Positions 50,626 through 62,494 are shown, counted from the first letter of the stretch. The stretch is DNA of 64,000 bases from Paramecium octaurelia (GCA_905182995.1 CAJJDP010000036.1:264332-328331), one strand, 5' to 3'. Notes: generated by a model from the sequence alone, not told the origin. Numbers and translations: made by a program.

Positions 50626-53415
50626 ATGCTCACCAATCCTAATCCTAATGATCAATTAGAAAATTATAAATTGTCATTATATAAGGAAATATAATGCAAT
50701 CTGAAGAGGTCTTAATTTTTAAAGAAAAAAGATGTAATTAGTAGATTAACAAAAATAGAATAAAAGGGTAGAAAATTTTCTAAATGTATAACAGATTTTT
50801 GACAATGGGCCCAGATTAGCCATTATTAAACCATCCTTGACTAAGGAAGAATCAAATCCAACCATGGGTGGCGATGGATCAACTGCTAGTTCTTATAGCA
50901 GAGATTTAAGAGAAAATATGAGCAGAGAGTCGATCATAAAATGTTATCCAGGTTTAGCTATCTAAATTCTGGATGCAATTTCAGCATTATCTGATAATTA
51001 ATAGAGAGGTAAAGTAATCAAACATTTTCTTTCCATTTCCACCACATATTACAAATACGAAAGAATGAGATTCATTGAACAATTTCTCCCTAAAGACCTC
51101 ATTTAATATCTTAAAACCAATTACTCGCTTGATATTTTTAAATAATTGAACGATTCCTACAAAATGGTACTTATAATCATAAAACCTAGCAATTAGATCA
51201 ATCAATTTCGAATGTTTTGTTTTTTGAGGCTGGAATTGAAACAGATATCAAACCTCTTTACAACTCTTCATTCTTAGCTTCTTAACTGTTGTTTATGTAC
51301 TCTTCAAATTATTATAGTAAGTTTATTTATTCTATTTAGAGAAAATTATCCAAAATAGAGAATGATATTTTTAAATTTTACTGGCATCTAGAATAATGAT
51401 GCCGAGCTTCACCAATAGTTCTCTAAGGAAGAGTGTCTCTACATTTCATTATAAAGAAAAAACACCAGAAATATTCAAAATTCAACTCAAATGTTGAGTT
51501 AAAATGAAACTAACTTTAAGATCATATACCTTGAAGAAAATCAGTAGGAATTAACGTGGTAATAATTTAGAATTATTTACAAATACTAAATCAAAAAGAA
51601 TATCAAAAGTTTTAAATCAAATTTATTCATTCTATCAATTGCGAAACAACTTGACTGCGTAATTTTTTATAGTATCATAGTAAAGTTACTTCAAATTTTC
51701 TGAGGATTGCATAATCAAGATGATATCAAGGTTCTCAATACTAGCCAAAGATAAATTGATAATACATTCCTATATTAGCAAAGGTTTATCTCAAAATCAA
51801 AATTAAAAGGCTTAAACTGCAGAATTAATAACTTACATCAATAGTTTAGAATAAGGTATTTTGTCTCAAGACATATTTCTGAATCAAGACAAGTTTGAGA
51901 TGTAAACAGACAGCACACAATTAAGATATTTTGATAATTGGGTTGAAAAATTAATCCAAGGAAATATTAAAATTTTGAAGCCAGAATAGCAAGAATTATT
52001 TCAAAGAGAAAGGAGAAATTTAATGCTTGACTCCAAAAATCAATTAGTCGAAGATCTACCCGCCATTAAACTTGGAGTTTATATTTTTAAAGATAACGAA
52101 TAATGTTAGTTGGATCAGATTATTTACTTAACTCATGATAATCAGAATCTCTAGTTTTTCACTAACTCCATATTATATGTAGATTATATTGGAAAGTAAA
52201 TCGTCTTGTTGCAATATGAGGAGCCGACGTATTATGTATATCATACAAAATTTAATGACAATAATTTATATAATTGGATACCATAGGATTAAAATTGGTA
52301 AATTTGATTATAATTATAAATTAGTTAAAGGATAAACTTGTCAGAACTATTAGAAGATTAAGATAACTTGGATGAATCAATTATTTTCAACTCTTCATTA
52401 ATCGTAAAAGATGAGAAAGCTTATATTATTTATAACAAGGACGCTTCTAAAATCTTTATGATTGAGTTGAATAATTCTTCTGCAGTTGTTTTGAGAAGAA
52501 GGGATTTGAGAAGCGAGAGAATAAAATTTAATCCTTAAGAAAAGTCTTAGAGAATAATTCATTAAAGTTAGGCGAAGGTTGAGAAAATAGTTTAGAATAG
52601 AAGAAAGCCTACTATTGTTTCATACCCTTGTGTTGAAGGATTTGATTTTATAATTTTCGGAGGAGAATTTGTTAAGTATCAATATGTTGAAATATTTAAG
52701 TTCCAATTAGTTTTGTAATCTTGTAGAATTGATATAAGTTGAAAGTGATGGTTTTTCTTCAGTGACTATTCCTAAAGATATGCTATTTCACAAATGTGGT
52801 TATTACATCCCTTGGCCAAACATGATAGTTTTAGTAAATTCTACATCGCCGAAATAATATGTACTATTGCCTGGTGATTATAATAACAAGATTTATTGTT
52901 ATAATTAAGTCATCAATAAGGAGCATCAAGAAAAAGCAATATTAATGACGTAAGGTAAAGATAATTTACAATTCTAAATTGACTATTTGAAGATTGAGTA
53001 TCAGGTTAAGTAGGTTGAAATAAATAATTAGTAGATTGAGTTGGATGAATAAAATATCAAAAAAAGAAAACCGATTCCTATTTAATATTTTTCAGGAAAT
53101 TAAACTAATATTAAGAGTGAGGAATCATATTGGCGCATTGCTATCACCATGTTAGAGACTGCTTAATCCAAAATTATTTAGCTATTTGTATTGGCTGAAA
53201 TTAAGATTGAGATTGAAGGTTAAAGAAAGCAATTAATAATTACATAATCAATGGAAGAAATTGTTTGCCATGGAATTACATAATAAAAAAAAAATTTCGC
53301 TTTTGATTAATAAAATATAAAAATATTGTAATCCAATGATAGTTAAATCTCGCCTAATTAGGAAGAATACTAAAGTAATAAGGATGATAAAAGTACGAAA
53401 TCCTAATTCAATTGA
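50626..53415 (+). CDS. Large unrecognised protein, multi-exon
   Basis: From ATG 50626 (MLTNPNPNDQLENYKLS) to TGA 53413-53415. Coding stretches alternate between frames, so several short introns are present; I could not resolve them all. The first is either 16 or 34 nt, near 50675-50725. Recognisable coding blocks are RVENFLNVQQIFDNGPRLAI, IIKCYPGLAIQILDAISALS, QFFTNSILYVDYIGKQIVLL, and a C-terminal part with PKDMLFHKCGYYIPWPNMIV, YVLLPGDYNNKIYCYNQ and SEESYWRIAITMLETAQS. The pattern of beta-rich then Gln-rich regions is not one I can assign. Confidence 0.6.
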
Positions 53416-53703
53416 ATGATATAAATTTATAAATATTTCTAATATTGATCCTTTTAATCTATTATTCAATTTGTTAATATTATATAAAGGATTATGTTTA
53501 TTCTATTAGAATATTTTAGATTCTATTTGACTACAATAATATGTATTTTTAAAATCGATATATATTTAATATTAATTTAATTAGATGCATTAATAATCAT
53601 TAATTCATAATTAAAAATTGCAAGTAAATGATGAAATCAAATAATAATAAATTATTTATAAATTAATTGAGTTGATAAGATATTTGAATAATAATATTTA
53701 TAA

Positions 53704-54171
53704 ATGGATAGAAATTAGTCAGAAGAAGAGAAAAAGAACTAGAACCCATTGGATTAATACTATAATTCATTATTATTTCCATCTTAAGGGTTATCCTGTT
53801 ATTCATAGTTCTTACCAACTTATTCTATAGATACTTGCTTCATTCTCTCCCAAGAAGTTCAATCTACAATATTTTAAATAGAAACACAAATGATCCCTAA
53901 AAAGAAAACCATGGAAAAAATTCTAAGGATTTCAAAAAGAATTCAAAGAAAAACTAAAAAAAATCAGAATTCTAAAATTATTGCCAATCCAATTCTAAAC
54001 TAGATTAGAGATCTTATAAATTAAGTTAATTAAGACACTCCTTTCTACCGAATCAAAGTTGTTAAAAAATTGAAATCGGTGATTGAAAATCTAGAAAATC
54101 TGTTAGAAAATATAAAACATCAACTCCTTGTTTAGCTTTAAGATTAGGAGTCCCATATAATAAGTCAATGA
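53704..54171 (+). CDS. Unrecognised Gln/Lys-rich protein, 155 aa
   Basis: An intron-free frame from ATG 53704 (MDRNQSEEEKKNQNPLDQYY) to TGA 54169-54171. The N-terminal half is Ser/Gln-rich; the second half is a basic helix (KILRISKRIQRKTKKNQNSK) followed by a leucine-spaced coiled coil (VIENLENLLENIKHQLLVQL). No family is recognised. It leads a run of lineage-specific genes. Confidence 0.55.
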
Positions 54172-54218
54172 AATTTATACAATAATTTAACTTATGAAAA
54201 GTTTTTCTTTTTGTATTA

Positions 54219-54473
54219 ATGGTATTTCCTTATGAATTCATAATAATAATGATACTTAAGATTATTATAACAGCATTACTTGCCTTTATTGTTAAAAAAT
54301 GGAATAAACATATTTGTCGACTCATGAATAGAGATTACCATAGGTAGTTCTAGGCTTTGGTGTTCTAAACAACTATTTAATTAATGATATCCATAATGTG
54401 CTAGTAGAGTTAACAATTATACATAACGATATTGAGGACAGTTATTGAGGAAAAAGATTATTGGATAATATGA
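54219..54473 (+). CDS. Possible small membrane protein, 84 aa
   Basis: A frame from ATG 54219 (MVFPYEFIIIMILKIIITAL) to TGA 54471-54473 with one hydrophobic N-terminal helix and a Gln-containing tail. It lies in the gap after the preceding gene. There is no intron and no family support, so it may be spurious. Confidence 0.3.
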
Positions 54474-54651
54474 TCAATATGTTACTACTATGAGGTGGGT
54501 TTAGATAGGAAATTAGAAGATTATAAAATTGATTGAATTTACTTTATTTTTGTTTTTAACTATTAAAATACTAGTTTAAAAATAATTGTTTATTGCTTCA
54601 ATGATTCTATGATAGTCTGGTTTCAGTAAAGAATTCTCTATTTATTATATA

Positions 54652-55260
54652 ATGTAATAAAATTAATGCGTATAGACCTCCTCATTTGAGTTGGCTTTTT
54701 AATTATAAGATCTAATCTTTAGAGAAACTAAGACAAAATCTCCATCTCAATTGTACAATTTTTCCACATCAACAAAAGCTATTTCATACTCAAAGTAAAT
54801 AAAATAAATAAATTCACATCGAAGTGTTGGTGAAATAAATACAAATATCTCCTCTCCTGCTCCTATAAAGCTTTTAGGCAAGGCAGTCGAAGGTAAAGCA
54901 TTTTTGACTAATCTAATGTTTCCTAGTCAATTAAGGATGAAGGTGTCGATTATAGAATATAAATCTGAGAAGAAGGATCAACCAATGCCAAAAAATATAC
55001 ATATGGCAAGGAGACTGAGTTAATACAATATAAATGAGTCTAAATCAGGGAGATAGTTTGAATGGATCAATAAATTTAATTTGCAATTGCAAAAGTGCAA
55101 TTATTATGTGAACAATGAAAAATCAGTAAAATTAAAACTACAACGAAAAAGACAGTTATCTGTAATAGATGATGTTCGACCAATAAGTTCTCGAAATCTT
55201 TTTATAAATGGAACTTAGAGTCAATTTTCAAGTCGAGCCAAGACACCAAGTAGAAAATGA
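54652..55260 (+). CDS. Unrecognised basic protein, 202 aa
   Basis: A single-exon frame from ATG 54652 (MQQNQCVQTSSFELAFQLQD) to TGA 55258-55260. It is rich in Ser, Lys and Asn and largely disordered (SYSKQIKQINSHRSVGE; RPISSRNLFINGTQ). A more structured middle has LTNLMFPSQLRMKVSIIEYK, and FEWINKFNLQLQKCNYYVNN lies nearer the C-terminus. It ends only 12 bp before the next gene's start, an extremely tight tandem arrangement. Confidence 0.55.
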
Positions 55261-55272
55261 TTAAATTAAAAT

Positions 55273-57205
55273 ATGAATACTAAAATAACTTTGCGTAATT
55301 CAAAACAGAATAGCTTTCTAAGTTCATTCAAAACTACGCATCGACATACATTATCCTAGGGTATGGAACTAAAGTTGGAATCGCCTACAAACAGGGAAAC
55401 TTCTGGATTCACCTCTTTTTAATCCTTGAAATCTTCATCAATGCACTTGAAAAAATTAGTGAAATCTCCAACTTCTTCACTATAATCTGCAAGATTATTT
55501 GATTTAAATGAAAACTTCCTTAATAAGAGGACGTCAATAGTATAAATGATGCAAACATTTTCAAATAATTATGAAATTATCTAGTAATCAGAACCCTTAG
55601 AAAATATTGATTTGGATAAACTGTTTCCAGTAGAAGAATAAAAGAAATTGTAAAATAATGAAATAGTTTCTGATGAATCAAAGTTAAGAATATTTGAGTT
55701 AAAACAAGAGAGCAATAATTGGATCTCAATTAATAGATTCAGATTTCATTACTTTTCAATTAAAATTTAAGGTTAGGAATCACCAATATAAGTTTATGTA
55801 AAATGCGATTAATCAAGATTGCTTAATTACAGAATGTACATATCAACAACTGCTTCATTTCCTACTAAATTCAATTGTGAAGCTGTTGTATAATCTAAAT
55901 ATTTTAAATATTAAGATAAAAAACATAACGATAAATTTTTGGATAAGTACTTATATATAGCAATATATTCTGAAGAGGACTGTGAGATTTCAATATCATT
56001 TCTTTATGGAAATAAATTTATCAAGAAATAAAAACCAAAAAGAGAAAAACCAAACTATGATAAATATAAATATTGGTGGTAGCAATAGAAATTTGATATG
56101 AGTTATGAAACAGACAAAATAAATAGCAATCTTGATACTAGGTAATACTCGAGAGAAGCAAGAAAAGAGAAATTAATTCAATCATAAGATTAGTTAGATT
56201 TAAGATTGAAAAATGCAATGAGTAAGAAAAAGGAATTATGTGAAGACAAAAAAATGGACTTATTATCCAAATATTAAGCAAATGAAACTTTAAAAGAAAT
56301 TAGAAATCAACAAAAACTCAAATAAAGAATTAGATAAGCCCTCATCAAATTTCAAATCAGTTGGTTTGATGTCTTTCTACTTATACATTTAGCTGAAAAT
56401 ATGAAAGTTATGTTAGATGTATTTTAGTTGATATCCTAAATTAGGAAGCAAAAAGGAGAAGCAAATATCTAGCCAAAGGAAGACTTATTGTTTGGAAATA
56501 TAGAACTACAACTATGATTAAAATAAAAGAGAGTGGACAAACGGTTGATTAGAGAAATCTATTTAAATTATGCATGGCAATGTGTATGTACGCATTTCAT
56601 AACAAAAAGAGAATAAAAACTGATGTATCTAAAGTACTAAGGTACTTTTTCACTTTAACTCATTAATATTGTCATTTCATTTAAAAACATTAGGAACTAA
56701 CAAATAAAGGTATGGAATCATTCATTTTTAGTAAATTATGTTAAAAGGGTATTTAGAAATTTAAAGCAAAAAGAAAAAGCCTATAAGGATAGATTATGGA
56801 GAATTCTTAATAAATATGCTTAAGAAATCCTTCATTCTTTGGGAGCACACTTTAGTAATCCCAAAAAGCGAACATACATCATTGATAGGTAATTAACTGA
56901 CTTATCAAGAGTTCAGCACTAATGAAAGCAACTGAAGATTTTCTAACAACAAAAAAGAGAAAATGTTAACAATTTATTTAAAGTTATGTCAGAGAAAAAG
57001 ATTAAAAATAAGTAAAACTATAAATATTTTATAAAATAAGAGAGTAGTTGACCTCGCTTTGAATATGATGTAACCAGAAATGTTTGATACACCTTCATAT
57101 GATGATTTATATGGAATTTTTCGTACTTACATTCTTTACAAAAAAATGACATCTCAACACACATAATAATAATAACTAAAATCTTAGCAAATAAAAGAGC
57201 AATGA
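55273..57205 (+). CDS. Unrecognised large protein, 602 aa, five short introns
   Basis: From ATG 55273 (MNTKITLRNSKQNSF) to TGA 57203-57205. A consistent splice model uses introns of 26 nt (56419-56444), 17 nt (56625-56641), 23, 27 and 31 nt, leaving 1,809 nt, a multiple of three. The first 110 residues are Ser-rich. Residues about 150-260 look like a beta-sandwich (FRFHYFSIKIQGQESPIQVY; DKYLYIAIYSEEDCEISISF), reminiscent of pre-peptidase C-terminal or C2-like folds. The rest is helical and basic (RQALIKFQISWFDVFLLIHL; RNLFKLCMAMCMYAFHNKKR; FRNLKQKEKAYKDRLWRILN), ending near MFDTPSYDDLYGIFRTYIL. This is probably a ciliate cytoskeletal or ciliary protein, by composition only. Confidence 0.6.
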
Positions 57206-57757
57206 AAAATGATTATATTTATAAAGTATTTTAATTTTAAAAGTAAACTTGATATAATTTAAATTTATAGATGGATGCTTTATTTACTGTCATCAATAAA
57301 GTGAAATTGTAAACTCTAATTTAATTCTCAATTAAGGACTTTAGAATTGAACAGCCGTTGTTGGTGATTTTGTAAGGAAAATTATTTTATTTTAATTAGA
57401 AATGTTGAGAAGATTTAAGACAAAGAAATAGCAACTCAAAAAGTAAATCAACACATTTTATTATAAACTTAATAAAATTATGCTTATAGATGATGATATT
57501 TATTCAATATATTCTATTGCATATCATATTTTATGAAACATTGCATCCTATTTTTAGAGAATAATAGTGTCACAAATTACTTGAGAATCCATGATAAATT
57601 ACTTTATTATTTTTTCAATAAAATTTCATATTGAAAACTCAAATAAAATAGCCTTTTATAACAAAAGACAATATTTTTATAATAGATTTGATTCAATTTC
57701 GAATATAATTATTTGTAATGTGTGTTTGGTTTAACTAGTTTTATAATTAATATTTCA
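57206..57757. other. Intergenic spacer
   Basis: About 550 bp. The only frame is a short one at 57271-57420 (MDALFTVINKVKLQ), too weak to call. The rest is AT-rich. Confidence 0.45.
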
Positions 57758-58492
57758 ATGAAAATTTTTCTGATGCTTTCTCTAAACTTTATCCTAACAT
57801 TGCAACAAATGGGAGGAGGAGGAGGAGGAGGAGGAGGTGGAGGAGGCGGTGGGAGTGGTAGCATCGGAGGTTCTGATTACTATAGTTCTAGTAATAACGA
57901 GGATTGTTCAGATAGTTGTTGGATTCCTATTGTTACAGTTTTCTCCTCAATCCTTGTATTTTTTATTAGTTTTCGATGTTATAAATCTGGTTATTTAAGA
58001 TTTGATTGTATGAAAATTAGAAATTCAAAAAAATGGTTGCTTCAAAATTTCATTTCTGAAGGTAATACATCTACAAGAGATGAATTGTTATATGGCTTAG
58101 AATTACTTTAAAATTGTAATTGGAATATGACTTATTTTCAAAAGGGATGGAAGAACATAAAATTAATTGAAAAGGAATTTAAAATAAACTATAGTTAAGA
58201 GCTAAACAAATATTACATAGATGTCAAATTTAGAGCTCATGATTCAGTTGGAGAATCAACTTATATTGGCCATATTAAATAAAATTAGAATGAATGGAGG
58301 ATACTCATGATTAAAACTTATGACGATAGAATTAAAGCACAATAATTTGGTGATTATGCGATCTTGATTTATGATGGAGTAACTCTTTAGCTTCCTCATG
58401 GATTTAATGGAAGGTGGTATTTCTATGAAGCTTCTTCATCACATGGAGATTGGAAATGGTAAGGATAGGATTAAGAAGAAATATAATTATGA
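57758..58492 (+). CDS. Membrane protein with signal peptide and poly-glycine tract
   Basis: A 244-aa intron-free frame from ATG 57758 to TGA 58490-58492. Signal peptide MKIFLMLSLNFILTLQQ is followed directly by 14 consecutive Gly, then SGSIGGSDYYSSS and a CSDSC pair. One transmembrane helix follows (IPIVTVFSSILVFFISF), then a cytoplasmic domain of about 150 residues (YYIDVKFRAHDSVGESTYIG; DYAILIYDGVTLQLPHGFNG; RWYFYEASSSHGDWKW) that I do not recognise. The upstream GTG at 57722 in the same frame is not a likely start. A type I single-pass topology is inferred. Confidence 0.7.
57812..57853 (+). repeat. GGA/GGN repeat encoding poly-glycine
   Basis: Fourteen Gly codons (mostly GGA) form a purine-rich, GC-rich island in an otherwise very AT-rich region, directly after the signal peptide of the surrounding gene. 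Confidence 0.9.
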
Positions 58493-59059
58493 TAAATAAA
58501 CACATTTGCATAAAAGTATCTACAACAATTTATCTTCAATCTTTTTTAATATATTTGTTTTTTTTCTTTTTATTATAAAAAAACCTATATATCTTTTTTG
58601 ATTTGATATTTAAAGGAATTAATAATAACCTATAAATTTAATCTAAAATTAATTGAATAAAGTATTTAATTTAGCATTAGACTAAAAATTTTAAATAGAC
58701 AATATTTAGCTGAAAAATATTTTTCATCAAAGATTTTGGTATATCAAAAGCTTTTCCCTTTTTATTAATTTTTATGGAAAACGAAGTTGAAGAAGGCTGA
58801 CTGAAGTAAAAGAATAGTCATATATTGTTGATAATGAAATTGATCCATCACTAATAGATTAATAAATATAAAAGGAGCATATATTAACGACATGTAATTA
58901 AATTGGGTAATAATAATTTTACTATTTATATCTAATTTATATTATCTTTGCAAAATATTAATTGTAATATCAGCGTATTAATAATTCTATTTATAATATT
59001 AATTATAAGGAAAAAAAATTATAAAATTAATGCAATAAATAATAGAGCCCTCTGGAACT
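58493..59059. other. Intergenic spacer
   Basis: About 570 bp between two rightward genes; no frame or RNA gene was recognised. Confidence 0.5.
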
Positions 59060-59824
59060 ATGGGAGATTTGCTGTTCTCCTTACAGCGATTCTCATTAGA
59101 GGATGAAAAGCTAATTTAATATTTCGGAACTAGAATAATTAATTAAAATGAAATTTACTACATTAATTACTGCACTCCATTGGAAAAAAATTTATTTTTA
59201 AATTACCTTATAAATTTATTCTACTCGAATGATGATATCCCGAAGCAGGATATATTATATATTGATTCCCAACATAATTTTAATATTCCAGAGAATGTTT
59301 TTGTAGGCAATTGTTATTCAATTGAGGAGATTGTAATTCAGTTAAACTCAGCAAGGTATATACTAAAGAAGAATAGAAAAATAAGACTAATTATAATTGA
59401 TTCCATTCATTAAAGACAGAAGGATAATAAAAGAAGAACTTCAAGAACAATAGGAGAAAAAATCTTGCAATTTGATCGAGAAGTAGAATACGTTTTGGAG
59501 GAACTGATAAATTTATTAAGGGAATTCAATGCAATTGTGATTGTGCTATGTTTAATGTAGTACCCTTAGAATACAATAAAACTATCTCATAATTTTTAAT
59601 TTCTAATTTCAGATAAAATAATAGGGTAATTGCTGGAGAATAATATATTTCTGATTCCTCCATTATTTTATGATTAAGAACTGTATAATTATGTTCAGAA
59701 TAAGAACTAGAAGAATATATCATCTAGTTGTATTTCAATAATGGAAAGTAAAAGCAAGATAAAGTATTATATTTTCGATAGTAATTAAATTATTTAAACT
59801 GGAGAAATAGCTCAGAATTTTTGA
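59060..59824 (+). CDS. RecA/RAD51-fold-like protein with degenerate P-loop (tentative)
   Basis: A 254-aa intron-free frame from ATG 59060 (MGDLLFSLQRFSLED) to TGA 59822-59824. The order of strands resembles RAD51 paralogues: a region at the Walker A position, EIYYINYCTPLEKNLFLNYL, where the Gly-Lys-Thr signature is missing; DILYIDSQHNFNIPENVF, like the 'VLYIDTExxF' strand; then KIRLIIIDSIHQRQKD, like the Walker B 'L-x-V-I-D-S-I'; then EYVLEELINLLREFNAIVIV and a Gln (LMQYP), like the sensor strand. XRCC2 and RAD51D-type proteins have this plan at 220-330 aa. If right, this is a divergent recombination factor; without a search it stays tentative. Confidence 0.5.
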
Positions 59825-60033
59825 ATATTGAACTTCTATGATATATCATATAATAAAATATAAATAATATAATGTAACTTTATGGGTTAGTAGCTCAGAT
59901 AATTTCGAAGCCAAATAGGTATAGTAATAAATGAAAATTGGGTTGTTTAAAGACAGTATAATTTATCAAAAATAATATAAAAATTAATTATTCGACACTA
60001 GGTTTAACCAATAATTATAAATTAATATAAAAG

Positions 60034-60981
60034 ATGGGCTAGAGTTGTGCATCTTGTTAGTATAAAGATGAATCTACTGCTGGCTATAATTGTATGGAAC
60101 AGAAGGATTAATTTGAAGGAGAAGACCTAGACGACAGTTAAGAATTTGATGCTAGTATTACATTATTATAGTCAAGAAAGTCCTCCATCTACATATCAAT
60201 GTAAAACTATGGAAGCAGATATTCTGCAGTTTTAAAAGGTTATCTCAAAAGAGAAGGAAGAGGAATATTTTGAGGAAAGAAAGGAACAATATTTGGTATT
60301 TGAAGATAAATCGCGATATGAGGGTAGTATAGTAAATGGAAAAGCCAATGGTTATGGAAAATTACAGTTTGAAAATGGAGACTACTATTAAGGGGAATTC
60401 GTTGACAATGTGATGGAAGGAAATGGAACTTATAATTATGCGAAAGGTCCATTATATGAAGGGCAATTTAAGTCAAATAAACCAGATGGTCTTGGGATCG
60501 AAACTTGGCCAGATGGATCTGTTTATGAAGGAGAATTTAAAGGAGGTCGGAAACACGGAAATGGCTGTTATAAGTGGTATCAAGGCTGCGTTTACAATGG
60601 GGAGTGGAAGGATAATCTGATACATGGTATCGGAAAATATGATTGGCCTGATGGAAGGGTATGGTATAGTAAATATTGCAGTCTTATTCTGGAAGTTGGG
60701 TTAAAAATAAAATGCACGGTCGAGGAAAATATATATGGAAAGATGGGAAGAGTTATGATGGAGAGTATTAGTATGATAAAAAAAGCGGTTTTGGCATATT
60801 CCATTGGCCTGATGGAAAACAGTACTAGGGTTAATGGTTGGATGGAAAGTAGCACGGAAAAGGGTTGATGATAGGGAAAGATGGTATAAAAAAAATAGGA
60901 TCTTGGTTGGAAGGCAAACTAATGAGTTCCATTGAGGATGACAATTTCTAAATTATACCAGACGGTTGGATTCAATAATGA
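60034..60981 (+). CDS. MORN-repeat protein with lipidation-type N-terminus (copy 2)
   Basis: A 300-aa protein; introns of 22 nt (near 60152-60173) and 23 nt (near 60659-60681) give a multiple of three. It starts MGQSCASCQYKDE, a myristoyl/palmitoyl-type start like copy 1 at 28198. About eight MORN repeats follow: YEGSIVNGKANGYGKLQF, YQGEFVDNVMEGNGTYNY, YEGQFKSNKPDGLGIETW, YEGEFKGGRKHGNGCY, YNGEWKDNLIHGIGKYDW, KSYDGEYQYDKKSGFGIF and others. A Glu-rich linker precedes the repeats. Probably a membrane-bound scaffold. Shared architecture suggests the two genes are paralogues. Confidence 0.9.
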
Positions 60982-61462
60982 CAATGATCTTATTATATTG
61001 TTCTCATAGTGATCTAATAGCCATTTTTTTATATTTAACACTTAAAATAAAAAATTTATTGTAGAACCTATTTACAATATAATTTTAGTATTATCTATTT
61101 CCGTTTCTAAGAATTTTCTATTAATTTAGTATTATAATTAAAGTTTGTGTTTGAGCATAGTTCCTCATATACTTAAACAAATATATTTAGTTTTATATTT
61201 AAAATTTAATTTTTAAAGGTTAACAATTCTAAAACTGGTTGCTTAAGAAAAATATCACTTTTGACTAACTGAAATTCATCTCTATACATTAATAATATAA
61301 CTAACTTTATTAAATGTTAAATGTATCATTCTTTTTATTTTATGTTAACATTTGATAAGATGTTGTTTTTCATCATATGGAAAATTAAGAAAAATAATTT
61401 TGAATTAAGTTTAGTATAAATATTTAAGTTTTTATGTTAAATTAACCTCCAAATTATTAAAA
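60982..61462. other. Intergenic spacer
   Basis: About 480 bp, AT-rich, with no recognisable gene. It contains the presumed promoter of the RAP1-like gene. Confidence 0.5.
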
Positions 61463-62439
61463 ATGAAAAATAAAAGACAAGCGCAACATATTTCTGATGA
61501 GTCTGGACTTACTTACTTTGAAGCATTCTAAAAGGCCATTTCAAAATTCGAAGTTGATAACCCAATATAATATCACAAACTATATAGTGATCGATTAACA
61601 ATATATGAGGATTTGAAATTGATCTTAGAATTATCTAAAATCAATTAAATTGAACCACAACATTTTGAAAATATATCAGCTCTGCTTAAAAGATCTAAAA
61701 TAGTCTTAATGAAGAGGTAATAACTAAGGTTAGCTTAGATATCGGGAGTATTTAAAGAATATAAATCAAGATGACTTATAAGCAATATTTTCATTTCTGT
61801 AACAACAAGGGGCTTATGGATATCTTATTTTTACTCTGGAAAACGGATCTTACAGATTATCAGATATAGAGCCAATAAATTAATAGGAATCCCCAAATAA
61901 GCTCCCTATTCAAACTCCAATAAAATAAATAAATCAACAAAAAGAACAAGCATCTGCAATCGATGTACCATAAAACTCACAATAATATCAAAGGATCGAG
62001 CCAGAATCTATAAAAAAAATAAAACCCAATAATACTTTTTAATTGTCTGCAAAGTAAATTCTTATTCAAACTTTTTAGTTCAAAATACGATGTTTCTCAT
62101 AAAAAAACCAACTCTTTTAAATAAGAGTAAGCTGTTTTAGATACAGAGTAGAAACATGAGTATGAGGAACTTAAATTTACATTGAAAATTCTATCTGAAA
62201 GTTTAAAGATATCATACTAAGAATTATGTCAAAGGATGTTTCAGTGTTCTGGAGATTTGAATACACTCTTAGATGTATATTTAAATCGTTAAGAAAATTT
62301 GCTTTGGACAAAGGAAGCAGATGAAGCCTTAAATGCTTACTTTATCGAGGAAAACTAATTTGAAAAACAAAAATTAAGAGCTATCCTACATGGAGAAGAG
62401 TAAATATAAAAGAGGAAGGAATGGTTATATGGAAAATGA
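61463..62439 (+). CDS. RAP1/TERF2IP-like protein: Myb-like region plus RCT-like C-terminus
   Basis: A 309-aa protein; introns of 22 nt (near 61717-61738) and 25 nt (near 62056-62080) leave a multiple of three. The first part has a helical domain with FENISALLKRSKIVLMKRYR then EYLKNI, like the third helix of Rap1-type Myb domains ('L...HS...RY..L'). A Gln-rich linker follows. The last 95 residues read LKISYQELCQRMFQCSGDLN then TLLDVYLNRQENLLWTKEAD then EALNAYF, ending RAILHGEEQIQKRKEWLYGK. This matches the RCT plan of vertebrate RAP1: 'L...SG....A..YL......WT.EDD..L......L..K.G.E.V..R..FL'. RAP1 binds telomeres through shelterin partners and regulates transcription. The assignment is inferred from pattern order. 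Confidence 0.6.
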
Positions 62440-62494
62440 AAATGATAGTTAAACAGAATTAATGATATTTATCAAATAAATTTTAATAACAAAC

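Noticed and set aside
59880-59950. tRNA-like TAGCTCAG motif
   Set aside because: A D-arm-like string is present, but there is no matching acceptor pairing and no T-loop (GTTCGAATC-type) at the right distance.
60240-60855. Minus-strand ORFs opposite the second MORN gene
   Set aside because: Antisense shadows of regular MORN repeats.
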